Counted from the stretch's first letter, positions 46,954 through 58,881 are shown. The stretch is 64,000 nucleotides of DNA from Nageia nagi (GCA_050084985.1 JBITNC010000001.1:98642001-98706000), one strand, 5' to 3'. The notes: generated by a model from the sequence alone, not told the origin. Numbers and translations are program-made.

Positions 46954-47882
46954 AACCATAGCGGTTCACTTTTGAAACAAAATGTTTTTAGTGAAAATTT
47001 GTGAAAAATTGGCAAATTGATGTATCGTTGTAATTTTCGCACGAATTTAATACAAAGTGGTGGAATACTTGAAACAAAGAGATTTGTCATTTGTGAGATT
47101 GTGGATTTGACCATTTTGGAGCCTTTTGAGATGATTTAGAATCTTTCACTCTTTTCCTTGAAAATTTGTGAATTTTAGGATTTTTTTTGAAAAATTTTAA
47201 AAGTTTCTGAATCACTCCCAATTCGTTGCCTTTCCATAATTTGCATAGTAAGTGAAAGTATTCTCGGCTTTTCTTCCTTCTATGACATCAAATTAGATTT
47301 TTTCATTCGAAACGAAGTTTGTGCGCACTTGTTGTGTCATGTCTTTCTTTTGATTGTGTCGGTCCTGCTTGCAGAGTACCGACGATCAACTCTCCTCCCC
47401 ACTCCTCTTAAGAATAGATTGAACTTAGGTTATTCTATTCTTAAGTTGGAGGATTTCGAATGAAACTTCCTAACTGATCCTGAACAAGAAATCAACCTTA
47501 GACACAACTTCATGTGACCTTTTCTTTGTCATCTCACTAGTATTCGAAACATTCTCACCCCTTTTCCTTTTCTTTATTTTTCATTTTCTTTAAAACATTT
47601 GGCAACTTTCGAACTATTTTAAGATAAAACACCTCAGTCCCTACAAAAAACGTGAGTTAACATTTATTAACTCTATTACACCACTCAGCTGATTCCCAAA
47701 CAAGACCTACACAATTTAAAGCTCGTATTAATGACACGAGCTTTTTGATAGAAACCTTGGGGTATTAGTCCTTACAAGCGGAGTTCAGTAATGCGTTCTC
47801 ACCTACATGCTGGGTCGCTTTCCCGTCTTGGTCATATAGGCGATTGCCGAGTAAGAGGAAAGGTTTCCTTCCCAACAGAAGG

Positions 47883-48190
47883 TTGGCGTAGGTCCTTGGA
47901 AGGACATGAAGGTTGTCTTGGACCACATCTACGCTAGAAGGTATGCATGGCTTGGGTACACTACCTGGATGCTCATGTCAAACTTGCTAGTGTAGATGAG
48001 GGGTTTTCATGCCTTGATACTTGGTCAATTTCCTCCTTTGTCACTTATATTCATCATTTCGAGTCTCTGGAAGGCTGATGCAAGTCTTGGAGGGGACATG
48101 AATGTTCTCTTTTGGAACATGCTCTTAAATGGCACTTTGCAAAATTTTTGACATGTCTATTCCAGAAAGTCATTTTGTTCATTTTCTGCT
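47883..48190. repeat. Continuation of the interrupted repeat array
   Basis: The GGTTGTCTTGGACC and GCAAGTCTTGGAGGGGACAT blocks match the array at 42540-43440, into which the giant LTR inserted. Confidence 0.5.
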
Positions 48191-49959
48191 AGTTCTGATT
48201 TTCAATGCCTTTCGGTTGTGAGATATCGTTTGCTTGGTCACTCCACTTAGGCAATATCATGTTGTCAAAACTTTTTGGGTCATGTTGTGGAATCCACAAA
48301 AGGAGGGTATGCCAAAAGGTCTTAGGGGAGTGGTGGAGAGAATCAATGAGAGGTTGTCGAGTAGCATCAAGAAATTGACATTTCTTATGGCCATTTCTTA
48401 TGGCGAAGAAGCCCTCGATATTTGCTCTTGATGGATGCCATAGATGAGAAGTCATGGGAGAGGGCGAAGTAGAGTCTTTGGTGCATGGACTTACACTTCG
48501 CATCGAACCAACGATTCCTAGGACAAGATCTAGGGTAGGAGGAAAAACGAGTGGTGGGTCCGATGGGGGACGGTGTGGAGGGCCCAAACAAGGAGGAGCA
48601 TTGAAGCGTATCAGGAAGAAGAAAGTTGATCTATAAAAATATGTAATATTCCAAACTGAAAATAAACCCTAGATATACAAATTAACTAAAATCTACACCC
48701 TAACTCAAATCTGAAAATTCCATTACAGCATATCGCAATATTTATATTCCCTAGATGGTAGATCACAACTAAAACTGAATACCCAGAAAATCCAAAATCT
48801 TAAATAGTATAGATCACAAAGAGTTGTACTAAAATATTCCACAACAATATTCAATTCTAACATGTAGATCATAACAAATTTGAAAGATTGGAAGGTAGAC
48901 CACATAATTAATAAAGTTTTAGCTGAATTTAGATATGAAAATAGCCACTACAATGAACAATTTCAATACAATGCTGATCTACACAAGCCCTAGCTAAATT
49001 GTAGCTATATCACACCTGAAACATGGAAGAAAACCCAAAATGATTACATACTTCTCCTCAATTATTGGAACTGAAATGTGCAAATACTCTCAAGCTGCAT
49101 ATAGGACTCCCAAAGGCTGGATGCCCAGCTATGGAAGTCCAATTTGTCGATGGATATTGAAATGATGCTCAATACCCTTCCAATTACAATGCAACGACCT
49201 CTTGATTTGGATGTCGAAGGAAGGAAGCCACCAAAATTGCAAATGTGGATGAGAAATTCCCAATGGAGGCTGTGTTGGGGGCTTTTTCTTTCCTACCTTG
49301 CTAATGGGCAAATGAACTTGCAAGGCTTGTGGGAAGACACCGACACCTGAGTGGTAGGGCGTGACCCCTTCTTGCTATGAGGACTGGTTACCTCAAAGGT
49401 TTAGTGTTGTAGTGTGCAAGAGGTTACTCAGGGGATTGGTAGAGATGTTTGAAGCTATCTCCAACTCAAATAGTATTTGTTAACCAAGAAATCGAAGGGT
49501 CCTTGTCCCTAGAAATGGTTTTTCTCAAAAGGAAAAGAAAAGGGAGGTTCGAAAGCTGCGCAAAAAAGTGAAAAATAAAAGGAAAAGAGCAGATTAGACG
49601 ATCGTTTATGAGTGGGGCACAAGTGCATATGGTCTCATAGATTGGTGTAGGGAATGGAATCTACTTCCTTCAGTCTTTATGCAAGTTCCACGCACTCCTT
49701 ATCTTTATCACTAGTCAACCAAACGAATGAGCTAGCAAAAAGAGCGTGAAGCTGTAGGCAAGGATAGTTGTAGAGTAGATTGCAGGTCAATCATCAACAA
49801 GGGAGTGAAGTTCTTGCGCTAAGCATCATAAAGGAAGTCATCGCAGACAACACAAGTCTAATATGCAAACCATGAAGTATTGCTCACCATATTTTGCTGA
49901 ATGATCACTGCTAAGGGTATTCAACGAATTCTCTCATCCACCTTAATACAAGGTTTATG
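48191..49959. other. Unassigned region
   Basis: Open frames at 48189-48591 and 48234-48636 lie on both strands and share bases. Neither has a recognisable motif. From 48640 to 49080 the sequence is AT-rich. From 49080 to 49960 it is of mixed composition, with no paired repeat found. Confidence 0.35.
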
Positions 49960-50405
49960 AGATGAACCAAGTAAACTTGAACAACACAAAATAGCAATGA
50001 CATTCACCAAAAGCTTCAACACATGTTCATAATTCCATTAATGAGAACATTCACTATTCAATTACTTGGAATAATACCACATTAGCAAATGAAGGAAACT
50101 TGCTTAATTGGAAGTAAAATTTAAGTCTCTCACAAGTGCAAAAATGTCTAATCCCTTACAAATGAGCTCTAGTGGGCTATAAATAGTTATGTGGCAACCC
50201 TAAGTGTTGCCCTAACCCTAATTTCAAAATCCAATAAGTAACAAATGGTTCAATCAAAGCTTGCCACATGGCATTTCAAAATGTCTTCCAATTTTGTGGA
50301 AGCAAATCCTCATCCTTCACAAACTTGGGAATTAAATATCAAATATAATAAAAGTGTTTCATAAAAAAAATGCATTTTCTTGACAATAACATAAAACTAT
50401 GAAAA
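49960..50405 (-). repeat. Tail sequence shared with 41380-41790 (LTR-like)
   Basis: It shares a 27-base identical block beginning GGCAACCCTAAGTGTTGCCC (about 50191), plus GCCACATGGCA and AGCAAATCCTCA. It lies immediately after the stop codon of the long - strand ORF. A CTATTTATAG box (- strand) lies near 50180. It may be the 3' LTR or 3' terminus of the unit, but no equal copy was found at the other end. Confidence 0.55.
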
Positions 50406-50411
50406 TTGCTA

Positions 50412-53400
50412 CTAAGGCGCATGTGGGCCCAACGCCTCAATGCGCCCTTCGAAATCTTCATCCAGGAACTTTGCCGTGAGTTCCAACCCATGTAGCATCT
50501 CTAACAACTTCGGCCCGTTCCTAGCGATGCGATGTCCAACCTTGTCTACCATCCTCTGTATATCATTTTACCAAGCATGAGCTCTAAGCAAGTGCTTCAA
50601 GTAGGTGTTAACATCATTGGTCATGATTAGGCTTTGAAGGAAGTGTCTCACTTCTGCCACTACCAGGTCTTTATCTCTAACGGTGGCATCATCATCAATG
50701 AACTTGACCTGGAACTCCATCTGCTCAAGGCTAGTGTTGGCCTTGTCATTGAGTTTCTCAATCTCCTTCTACACCTCCTGGAAACGTGTGGCTACCTGAT
50801 TGACGACACCTAAGGAGAACCAATATTCTTCACAAAACTTCACATCTTCAGGCCTGTGATCCTGTGTCATCTCGAATTTCATGATCATGGGCCTTAGGGA
50901 ATCCAAAATCCTGAGAAGGCTTGCTCTCTCCACCATAATGTCTTTCAGCTTCTACTCTTCAAATGCTACCCTTTGCAGTGCACCAATGAACTGTTGTACC
51001 ACTACTAAGACCTCATCCACTTCTTCCTATTTCATTGCAATCATGCCCTCCCTAAGTGGTTTTATCTGTCGAAGCTCCTTCGTGGGCACCTTAGTTGACT
51101 CTAATTCTCTAGGCAATTTCTTTTGTGCAGCTAACTCCTTCTTGAGGCTTTTAATCTTCTTTTCTTTCATCATCCCATCTTTGGTAATTGCCTCAGTATT
51201 GGAGATGATTGCATGTTTTTGACCAGCCAAACCAATAGCACCAGTATTGATGATTTGGTTGACCTACCTGAGATCTTTAGGTCGTTGGGGATTCTCCTTG
51301 TCTGCGATTATAGTCTTGATGTGAATCACGTTCTTGGCCAAATGCACATAAGTCTGGGTCTTACTCGGGCAAGTGGAGCTTTCTCCAATCTGATCATTCT
51401 CTTCTCTTACTCCAAACTCCTCCTGACATCCATGTTGAACACATCTAGACACTCCTCCATAGTAACTCCCCATTCATCTGTAGGTGATGGTTGACGAGTC
51501 TCAACAACTGCTTCTTGAACGGTGGTGGTACTTTTCCTAGGTCTTTTCGAAGGTCTTTCTTCTTCTTCACCAAGCTCTTCTGAAGCCTCTATGGTCCATG
51601 ACTGTGAAGTCCTCTTCAATTGTATTCTTTTTGGTATTGTCTCTGAGGTTGGTCCCTTGCCCTTCTTTGTGGATGGTTCGGAGGCTATGGGATTCTGAAT
51701 TACCTGCACTATCTCCAAGGATTCGTCTTCTTGCTGTGTATCTGGGATGTCATGGTGTTGCATGGCATTCGCGTCTTGTTCATCTTCTGACTCTCCTACT
51801 TCTCCCTTCTCTTGATTTTCATAAGGTCTATACATGGGATTGGATGATGAAGATCCAGATGGTGGAACGACTGGTAACGGATCTGCCATTGCTCCTCTAG
51901 GTGGTTTGGACGGTGGGGATGGATCCTTCTCTCTGTTCCTGACACACCTCACTACCTTGTTAGTGGCCACCTCTAGCTCTCTCATGTTGTGCTCGTCAAT
52001 GGTGTCCCTTGTTGTACTACCCGTTCTATTGGGTTCTTGCCACGCATTGACGCATACTGTCCAACTGGCGCTTCAACTATGGGAGGAAACTGGGTGACCC
52101 TGGAAGTGGACTCTTGAGGTCTTCTTCCCTTCTATTGTGACAATCTCTTGTTGATGGTGGCCTCAACAAGGTGTTGCTGATCATGGGCATCCTTATGCAT
52201 CTTTTCACGGATCTTTCTCATCTCTACCTTGTTGCTCACATTTTAGAAAGGTTCCTCTTCTTCAAGTGGTTTGTGTTCATATGCTTTCATCCTTTCCTTC
52301 ATGAAGAATTGGTGCATCCTATGGTTAGGGTCATAATGGTTGGCGGCAGGCATCTTCTTGAAGTTAAATCTCGCTAAATCTTCCTTCATAGTGTTAATGT
52401 CCGCCCAAGACTTACATTGGTATTCACCTATTGCAATCGACAAGTTTGAAGTAGCCGATTTCTTCTGCCATACCTGTTCATGTAGATAGGCCAACTGCCT
52501 CATCATCTCCATAAGAAGCAATCTGTTGCTCACGAACCTTGGCAATTGGTACGGTTGACCCATGAATTTTGATATAGGAATAGTGTCGGTGATGGAGGAA
52601 GAAGTCCCCATGCTTCTTCAATGCGTCTTGGGTTGAGTTAGAGATTCTCGCCACTGTGATTTCTCCTTTGAGCTCCTTGTAGATCTCATACTCCCATCCA
52701 TTGTTTTTCATGGTAAAATTATTCCATCTCCTCTCAATATTCCATTTGGGTTAGCATCTCCAAATGGCATAGGTCCCTTTCTTGATCAATGTTGATTCTC
52801 CTTTCTCCATGACCCTGTACTTGCCGTGAAGCAACATGTACACCAGGTATGAATTGAGGTAGAATTTGCGAGTGGTGTCTATGGATTATAACTGATCAGA
52901 TTGTGTCACTCAACACCTTGCTCCACGTAATCCTTTTTCCTCTAACAATTTCGATAATGAAGCCAAAGAACTCTTTCTTGAATTTTGAAGCATCTTCCTT
53001 CCCAAGAACTCTGGACAACATCAAGATCATCAACTCAATTGAATGGGTAGAAATTGGAATGAGGAGCATTTGTGAGAGCGTTTCCCTTGAGCCTGTGATA
53101 CTCATCCAAAATCCAGAGTTTGATTGCAACGGTGACCTTGTTGGTCTCTTGATAGCATGCCAGTGATTGTGCCTCGCTGTACTCGAAATTTCCCTCTGAA
53201 GTCCACTGGAACGGCATTTTGATGGCGTCGAGGCTAAAGTCCATGATCATGTCTCCTTGGATGTCACAAAGGACTCTCCCCCCTTTTGCCAATGATGACT
53301 GACCTCCATGCACGATTCAGGATACGAAGCCGTGAAGGGTACGCATGTGCATGTGGATTGTCCAAAGAAGAAGACAATGTCTTATTTGAGGTCATTGATG

Positions 53401-53606
53401 GGTAACTTCTTTATTTTATCTCTCATTTGCATAGGGCCAATGTCTTGCCAATCTATGTCTCCGATGGTAGCAAGACCGTTCCTCGAGAATTTGGCTCCTT
53501 GGGGAAGGGAGTCTTGTCTTTCATAGATAGTGATGATGCAATCTTGTCTCAACCGCTCGAGGTCCCTAGTAAAGTTTGAAGTCGAATTGCCCTTGGGAGT
53601 AGTCAT
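50412..53606 (-). pseudogene. Unknown element protein, ~1,060 codons, decayed
   Basis: I do not recognise this protein. From an ATG at 53606 (MTTPKGNSTSNF) to a stop at 50412-50414 (…EALGPHAP), coding character persists on the - strand in pieces: 53382-53606, 53035-53313, 52896-53129, 52243-52711 and 51407-51985. A run follows to 50415. At least five stops or frameshifts separate them. Visible parts, N to C: a region with SFARDLERLRQDC-like sequence; a middle block with FMGQPYQLPRFVSNRLLLM; a Pro/Ser/Glu-rich stretch with a basic RPSKRPRK patch; and a Lys/Glu coiled coil (51027-51230) continuing to the C-terminus. A TATA box lies about 220 bases upstream. It could be a gag-like or accessory ORF of a retroelement. 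Reverse transcriptase motifs are absent. Confidence 0.5.
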
Positions 53607-53827
53607 GGTGTTTAGGCTTGCAACGAAGTCTCTCAAGGGTGATGCGAGGGTTTCCAAGTGGTAAAGGCACCCCATTTTGGATTGGCTTGCCTCCCAAATG
53701 CTTGCGCAAGCCCTAGGATAGATTATGATGGGATGCAAGCTCGAAAATCTACAATTTCTTGCTACTTTGGTGCAAAAGTGGAAAAGGAGCGAGTTTTGGA
53801 TTTGAAAAAATGAAGTCCCCAGGCTTG

Positions 53828-53835
53828 TATTTATA
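53828..53835 (-). promoter_or_regulatory. TATA box upstream of the unknown ORF
   Basis: On the - strand the sequence is GGCTATAAATACAAGCC, about 220 bases before the ATG at 53606 and just downstream of the repeat array. A promoter role is likely from position and consensus. Confidence 0.5.
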
Positions 53836-53929
53836 GCCAAACTTTCTTGCATCTAACCGTAGTCGGCTAGGTTAATGAGCAAACTTGATCTTAGCCATTT
53901 GTCTGGCTGACCTCGAGATGTGTGCTTGC

Positions 53930-54950
53930 ACCAAAATTCATGTCAAGTTGCCTGTGACCGGACGTTGGGATTTTAGAGCTCACTCTGGCTTGGTGCATGC
54001 CAAAAAAGACATGATTGTGTCTTTTTGGATCATGCACCAGCCTTGGGTTGCGCATTCTTCAAACGTTGGCCCTTTTATCTCACTTGCTTGCTTGTCTTGA
54101 TCGTGAACTTGCCCTATGACTTGATCTTTCCTGACTTTTGGTCTTTCCGATGCTTGGACTTGTCGAATTTGATCTTTCATCTCAACCTGAAACTCCTCAA
54201 GCTTGGCGTATGATTCCAAAAGTCATGTTTTGACTTTTTGAGGCATGCGCCAGCCTTACCTACCCGTCCAGCTTAACCAACCTCCAAATGGCTAATTTTC
54301 GTTCTTTCATGCTTTTTTCTTGCACCTTTGCCAAATTTTCCCCCTTTGCTCGATCTTGGAGTCTTCATGGGCCTGGCGCATGGCTTAAAAAGTCACAAAC
54401 TTGTCTTCTGGAATCATTTGCTAGCCCTCTTGGGTGTGTTGCACTTGGTCTCGAGGTTCCAAGCTTCATGCCTTAGTCATTTTTCCTGGTCAAACAAATT
54501 GCAAGCCTTTCTGGGCTAGTTCCATGGTTCAAAAATTCAAGATTTTGTCTTTTGAGACATGCGCCATGCTCCTGGGTGCCTGGGATTCACTTCTCGATCC
54601 TCAGACTCACCTAGTTGCTCCTCCCAATCTGGTTGCACGATTCAAAGAGACAAGGTTTTGTCTTTGAAACCATGCGCTAGCCTTGAAGTATCCCTACCTT
54701 GTCTTTTTCGAGTTTCATCCCGGTCCAGTCTGCTCTCTGTCGTTGGCGCATGCTTCGAAAAGTCAAGATTTTGTCTCCTGGAGGCATATGCTGGGCCTGA
54801 AAGTGGCCCAGATTGCTTTTCCGAGCCTCAACTTCAGTTTGGACGGCTCCCAGGTCTAGTAGCATGTTTCAAAAATACAAGATTTTGACTTTTGAAATCA
54901 TGCGCCAATCCTTGGAATCGCCCAGTTTGGCTTCATCCTATCCCAACTCG
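53930..54950 (-). repeat. ~110-bp repeat array upstream of the unknown ORF
   Basis: CATGCGCCAGCCTTG-like blocks preceded by AAGATTTTGTCTTTTGA-like blocks recur at about 54030, 54243, 54410, 54563, 54670, 54783 and 54898. The best spacing is 107-115 bases. Open frames on both strands here are by-products of the repeats. Confidence 0.65.
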
Positions 54951-55129
54951 CCCTGGACTCTCCTGGCTCACCTAAGGTCAACTTCCTGTTTCTAGACTTA
55001 GCCATTTTTTGGAAGAATTTCACACTTCAGCTTGTTATGACTGACTCTGGATGAAGAATGAGGCTTGAACCTGAGGGGCTTGTCCTTGAATCTGGGTCTT
55101 CCGACATCACTTGGGTTGGACAAGACTAC

Positions 55130-55213
55130 AACATGACAAAGTATTTACATGAGGTGTTGAGGGTCCCCAAAATTCCAATATTTTGGGGCATGTTGGGTTT
55201 CAGTCACAACAGG
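55130..55213 (-). repeat. LTR-like 5' terminus of the unknown unit
   Basis: On the - strand it begins TGTTGTGACTG at 55213. It continues to a palindrome (55165-55188) and GGGGACCCT, as in the giant LTR, which begins TGTTGTGCTCG and has the palindrome at 43485-43507. This suggests a related LTR start facing the repeat array and ORF. Confidence 0.5.
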
Positions 55214-56731
55214 CTGCCCACATGAAACCCCAAATTCTGATTTGTATTCTTCAACTCCACAACTCTGATTTGATCTTTGAATCTTATCTGAATGATGCCC
55301 TATAATCTTTCGACAATGAAGCACAAGTGTAAACCTTGAAATGAGTCCACTCATTCTCAACCTAGAGAAAAGGTTTCAGCCCTTGTTTACAAGGTTGGGC
55401 CCAAAGGTTCAGCCCTTGGCTCTTCCTCAAATGTTGGGTGCAGCCCTAATTCGTAGAATGATGAGTAAGGGTTCAGCCTTCCACTCTAAAAATCACAATA
55501 TCATAACATAACATGCTCAAAATGGGGTGCTCCACTTCTTTTATAGCCATTAGCTTCTAATTCTTCATTGAGGTTCATGAAAACATTAAAAATTACTAAA
55601 TACACCTAATTACTCCTAATTATCTTTTAAAAATAGAAAAATACTCCCAACACAAAAAATCCCATTTCCACATGTACTCAATTAGATTTTATAAAACAAA
55701 AGTAGAATGGGCATCCAAAAATGGGGACATTACAAAATACCAATGGATTGAAGAAGTTGACTAGCCTTTGAACACTATCCTTGATGCCGTCTATCTAAGC
55801 TCCTTGAGGTAACCTACTTTAACAAGCAACCATGACATTATCTGCCATAGACTTTAGTTTATGGAGATGAAGGATGATCTTGGGGATGCCTTCCTCACGA
55901 AGAGTCTGATCCGAAAATTCAGTCTAAACAATGTAGTGTTAAACCTTTTCTACAAGGGATCATACCCCACACTTGGATTCCAAACCACAAAACCATGAAA
56001 AACTGTTTGGTCAATGATAAAATCAAAATTCATCTTTGGAGGAGAAACACAAGCTCGTTTTTACTGTACTCTTGAAACATAGAAGAATTCCATAAAATGT
56101 GATAAATAATGATTGTTTATGATAAATATGTAGCGATTTAAGAAGTATATTCTTGAAAAGGCACGATCCTTGACTTTATATGTCTAACCCTTGTATGTAA
56201 TATTTCTATCACACCACATGTCTGAAAGTTTCACCTTTTAGGACTTCTTTCATTATGCAGATAAAGAATATGTGGAGGAGATGAATTATTTCATTAAAGC
56301 GTAAAGTAGCTTGTCTTGTGGAGCTCTTTGCTTAACGCTAATGAAATGTATTATAAGTTGTCATAGCTTGTCTTGTGGAGCTCTTTGTATATGTTCATTG
56401 CTTTACAAGAGATAGGAAGACACTCAACACCTCTGCCATCCTTATAAATGAATTTACATGTCTTGTTGATTTTATCAACTTGACTTTGAGTGATTGGGTT
56501 TGTAGAGCGAGCCTTACGATTTTTTGTGTTTCTTTTCCATATGGATTTAATAACTTTGGTACACCCTTTTTACATTTGTTTTACTGATTATAGCAACTTA
56601 CTAGATAAAACCTGTTGTGAAAGGAATGATTATCTTGTACAAGATTTTGACATTACCTCCTCATCGGTCATGTTTTAGCCTAATATATTTTGTGTATCTT
56701 TTTGATTCACATTCATTAATTTCTTCTGCAG
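55214..56731. other. Unassigned region
   Basis: No recognisable gene is seen. Three GGTTCAGCC-like words recur at 55410-55480. A 23-base direct repeat lies at 56308-56330 and 56365-56387. The last ~30 bases (TTCTTCTGCAG at 56721-56731) form a good splice acceptor. Confidence 0.35.
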
Positions 56732-56869
56732 GAAATCCAGAAAATTAAAAGCATCCAAGTCTCTGCGAAATGATGTAAATGTCCGCCAAGAACTTCAGGA
56801 TTTCATTTTTGCAGCAGGGCTTCCTTCTGATGCAGTACCATCATTTAAGGAGCTTAATCTTCATGGAAG
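56732..56869 (+). CDS. Isolated exon resembling the PTST2/FLO6 family
   Basis: A 138-base segment is bounded by a pyrimidine-rich acceptor ending TTCTTCTGCAG and a donor GAAG|GTGAAC. It stays open in one frame: KSRKLKASKSLRNDVNVRQE, then LQDFIFAAGLPSDAVPSFKE, LNLHG(R). The pattern …LxxFIxxxGLPxxxVPSxKELxxHGR… is that of the region before DLANIVRRRGYK in the plastid CBM48 proteins PTST2/FLO6 and PTST3. The following exon with that sequence was not found within about 2 kb. It may be one exon of a gene with very long introns, or a stranded gene fragment. The open frame, splice sites and ordinary codon use favour real coding origin. Confidence 0.5.
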
Positions 56870-58129
56870 GTGAACATGATTTTTTTTTTAAAGCTTACAT
56901 CTGGAGGACCTCTTGACATATTATTTTTGAAAGAAAATTATTGCTTGGTAACAAAATGCTCTTTTATTATACGTTTTATCCATAGATCTCATTCTTGAGA
57001 TGTATATGTTTGCTCTTTTCTATGGCTTTTCTTTTTACTTCTTTGTGATAACTACAAAATGAAGGGGCTACCTTTTAATAGATATTGTTGAACAAGTAAA
57101 AGCTACTAAACATTACCATTTACTTCTATTTTGAATCACAGCCAATATGGTGAGTACCTCTCTGTTTTGTTTTCTTTCTCATACATGGTCAAAGGGTATA
57201 CTATGAGATTTTTGTATTGAATGTTGCTTATACAGAACTACCTTGAATATTGCAACAAAAGCTGTAAATCAAGTTGGAATTTTGTAGGAAAAGGTGCAAT
57301 GTTTAGTGATAGTAAGAAAACCGTGTTTTTTGTGCTTTGTTAGTCAATACACAGTTCAATGCATCATAAACAACCTTCCAATCATATTGGTAGGTGTAGA
57401 TAATCAAGGTATAATATTTGTAATACGGATACCAAAAGGTAAATGTGGCCCATACAAGGTGTTATTTTGTAATTTTAAGAAAATCCTTTATAATGTTGTA
57501 TATTTGTCAAAGAATTATATTTTGTTTACCCTATAAAAGATGCCATCCTTAGTGCACATTAGAGAGGAAATGAAGATTATGAATCTTCATCACAAGATTT
57601 TCAAAGCTTATCATTGCCGAGCCATTATTGAAGATCTTACACAAGGATTTGATTCATTCCAAGTTCATCACTTCAAAATCATCATTTGGTCATCTTCATC
57701 ATTCATGCGGTGTCAAGATCAATCGAAATGGGATCATGGTGTAGAGTGTGGACCAATTGCGATCTAGAAACCCTAGTTCCAAGTCGGTCATGATTTGATA
57801 TATCTGAGACAAATTGCTTGTGATCTATTCCAAAAGCTATATCTTAGCTTTTGGTTGATCATTTTTGCTCCAAAACACTTAATGATAATCCTATAGCAGT
57901 ATCATTTCAAATATATCATTAAGAAGGTTTGCAATAACTAGGGTTTGCCCTCCAAGAACACAAGTTGTTCGCCAATAGGCTTGTATATCATCCTCAAATT
58001 AGCTAAGTCACTTGCATATACTTATTTATCATTTCTGTTGAATATCATTGTATATATTGTGTATTTATTTATCATTTTTGTAAACCTAATTTAGGCATTG
58101 TATTAATACCATAGTTATGAAACTCAGTG
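56870..58129. other. Intron-like or non-coding region
   Basis: It is T-rich after the donor at 56870. Open frames at 57294-57536 and 57540-57767 (+) have no recognisable domain. No exon continuing the PTST-like sequence was identified. Confidence 0.3.
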
Positions 58130-58720
58130 AATTTTTCAAAAACCTGCAGAGGTTGTGCCCGAGTTCACCCTTATGGGTTTTTCAGGCTTTACTTGGCAAG
58201 TTTTTATTGGCTTGCCAAGTTTTTCTTGCATTTTTTACTTTGATTCGAGAGTTAAAAAAAAACTCCCCAAGTTTGCAAAAAAAACTCGATTAACACAACA
58301 TAGTCATAGGAAGATGGCATTATTATTTTTTTCAAGCTGCCCTTATTTTAACTATTCCCAATTGTAGAAAGCAAAGGTAAGGTGAGATCAGATAAACAAT
58401 AACACTCATTTGCATTTTAAATCCAAAATTTTCTTCATTTTTAAGAATTTAACAGCCACACATTAGTTACATTTGAGGTAAAAAAATGTTTCAGCTGTCA
58501 ATGCCTAGACCCTAGGCCTTTTTTTTCTTTTGTAGTTTCTAACCACTTTGCTTATTCGTTTCTATGTCTAGCAACATTGAAATAAAATGGCAGAAAAAAG
58601 GGACCCAACTTGGAAGTATGTGAAGGATGGAGCAAAGAAGAGAGAAGTATTGTAATTTTGTGGGGAGAAAATTCATTTTGTCTTGACTTCTATTTTGGAA
58701 TTTTGTTATTTCTACTTGCA
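58130..58720 (+). mobile_element. hAT-type transposon 5' fragment with BED zinc finger start
   Basis: An ATG at 58587 opens MAEKRDPTWKYVKDGAKKRE, then VL and a stop. This matches the start of plant BED-type hAT proteins (…RDPxWxYxxxxxxxxxxxxCNFCGK). Just past the stop the bases still spell FCGE, so the first zinc-binding Cys pair was broken by small indels. Upstream, 58140-58290 has repeated AAACTCG/CGAGTT and GGCAAGTTTTT words in both orientations, as in hAT subterminal regions. The remainder of the transposase is absent and a chromovirus adjoins from about 58.87 kb. Confidence 0.5.
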
Positions 58721-58881
58721 ATATTGAGGTGGCTATCTATTTCTGTAAGCAAACTTCTTCTACTTAGATTAGTGGTATCATATAGGTTGGTCTTGTCAGT
58801 GTTTGATCCCAAAGCGGAGATCAAGCCATAATCAGGCCATAAGCAACTTGGGCTCTAGATGCATGACCTCTTTGATTATCT

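Larger units (their letters stand above)
43465..47877 (+). mobile_element. Giant solo LTR with TSD GAAGG
   Basis: It starts TGTTGTGCTCG and ends CCCAACA. It is flanked by identical 5-mers GAAGG at 43460-43464 and 47878-47882. It is collinear with 4660-8496 and its last 600 bases match 1-605. Removing the nested LTR and its extra 5-bp duplication leaves about 3.88 kb, close to the 3.84 kb of the other full copy. No internal region adjoins it, so it is a solo LTR. It is inserted in the 42.5-48.2 kb repeat array. Confidence 0.9.

Noticed and set aside
48189-48636. Overlapping open frames on both strands (up to 132 codons)
   Set aside because: No domain in any of them and no way to choose a strand. 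Left as unassigned.
54288-54995. Several + strand frames of 60-109 codons
   Set aside because: They arise from the ~110-bp repeat array and repeat the same words. No independent protein evidence.
58768-58785. TGGTATCATATAGG on the + strand as a primer-binding site
   Set aside because: Only the first eight bases match the iMet site, and no LTR end precedes it.
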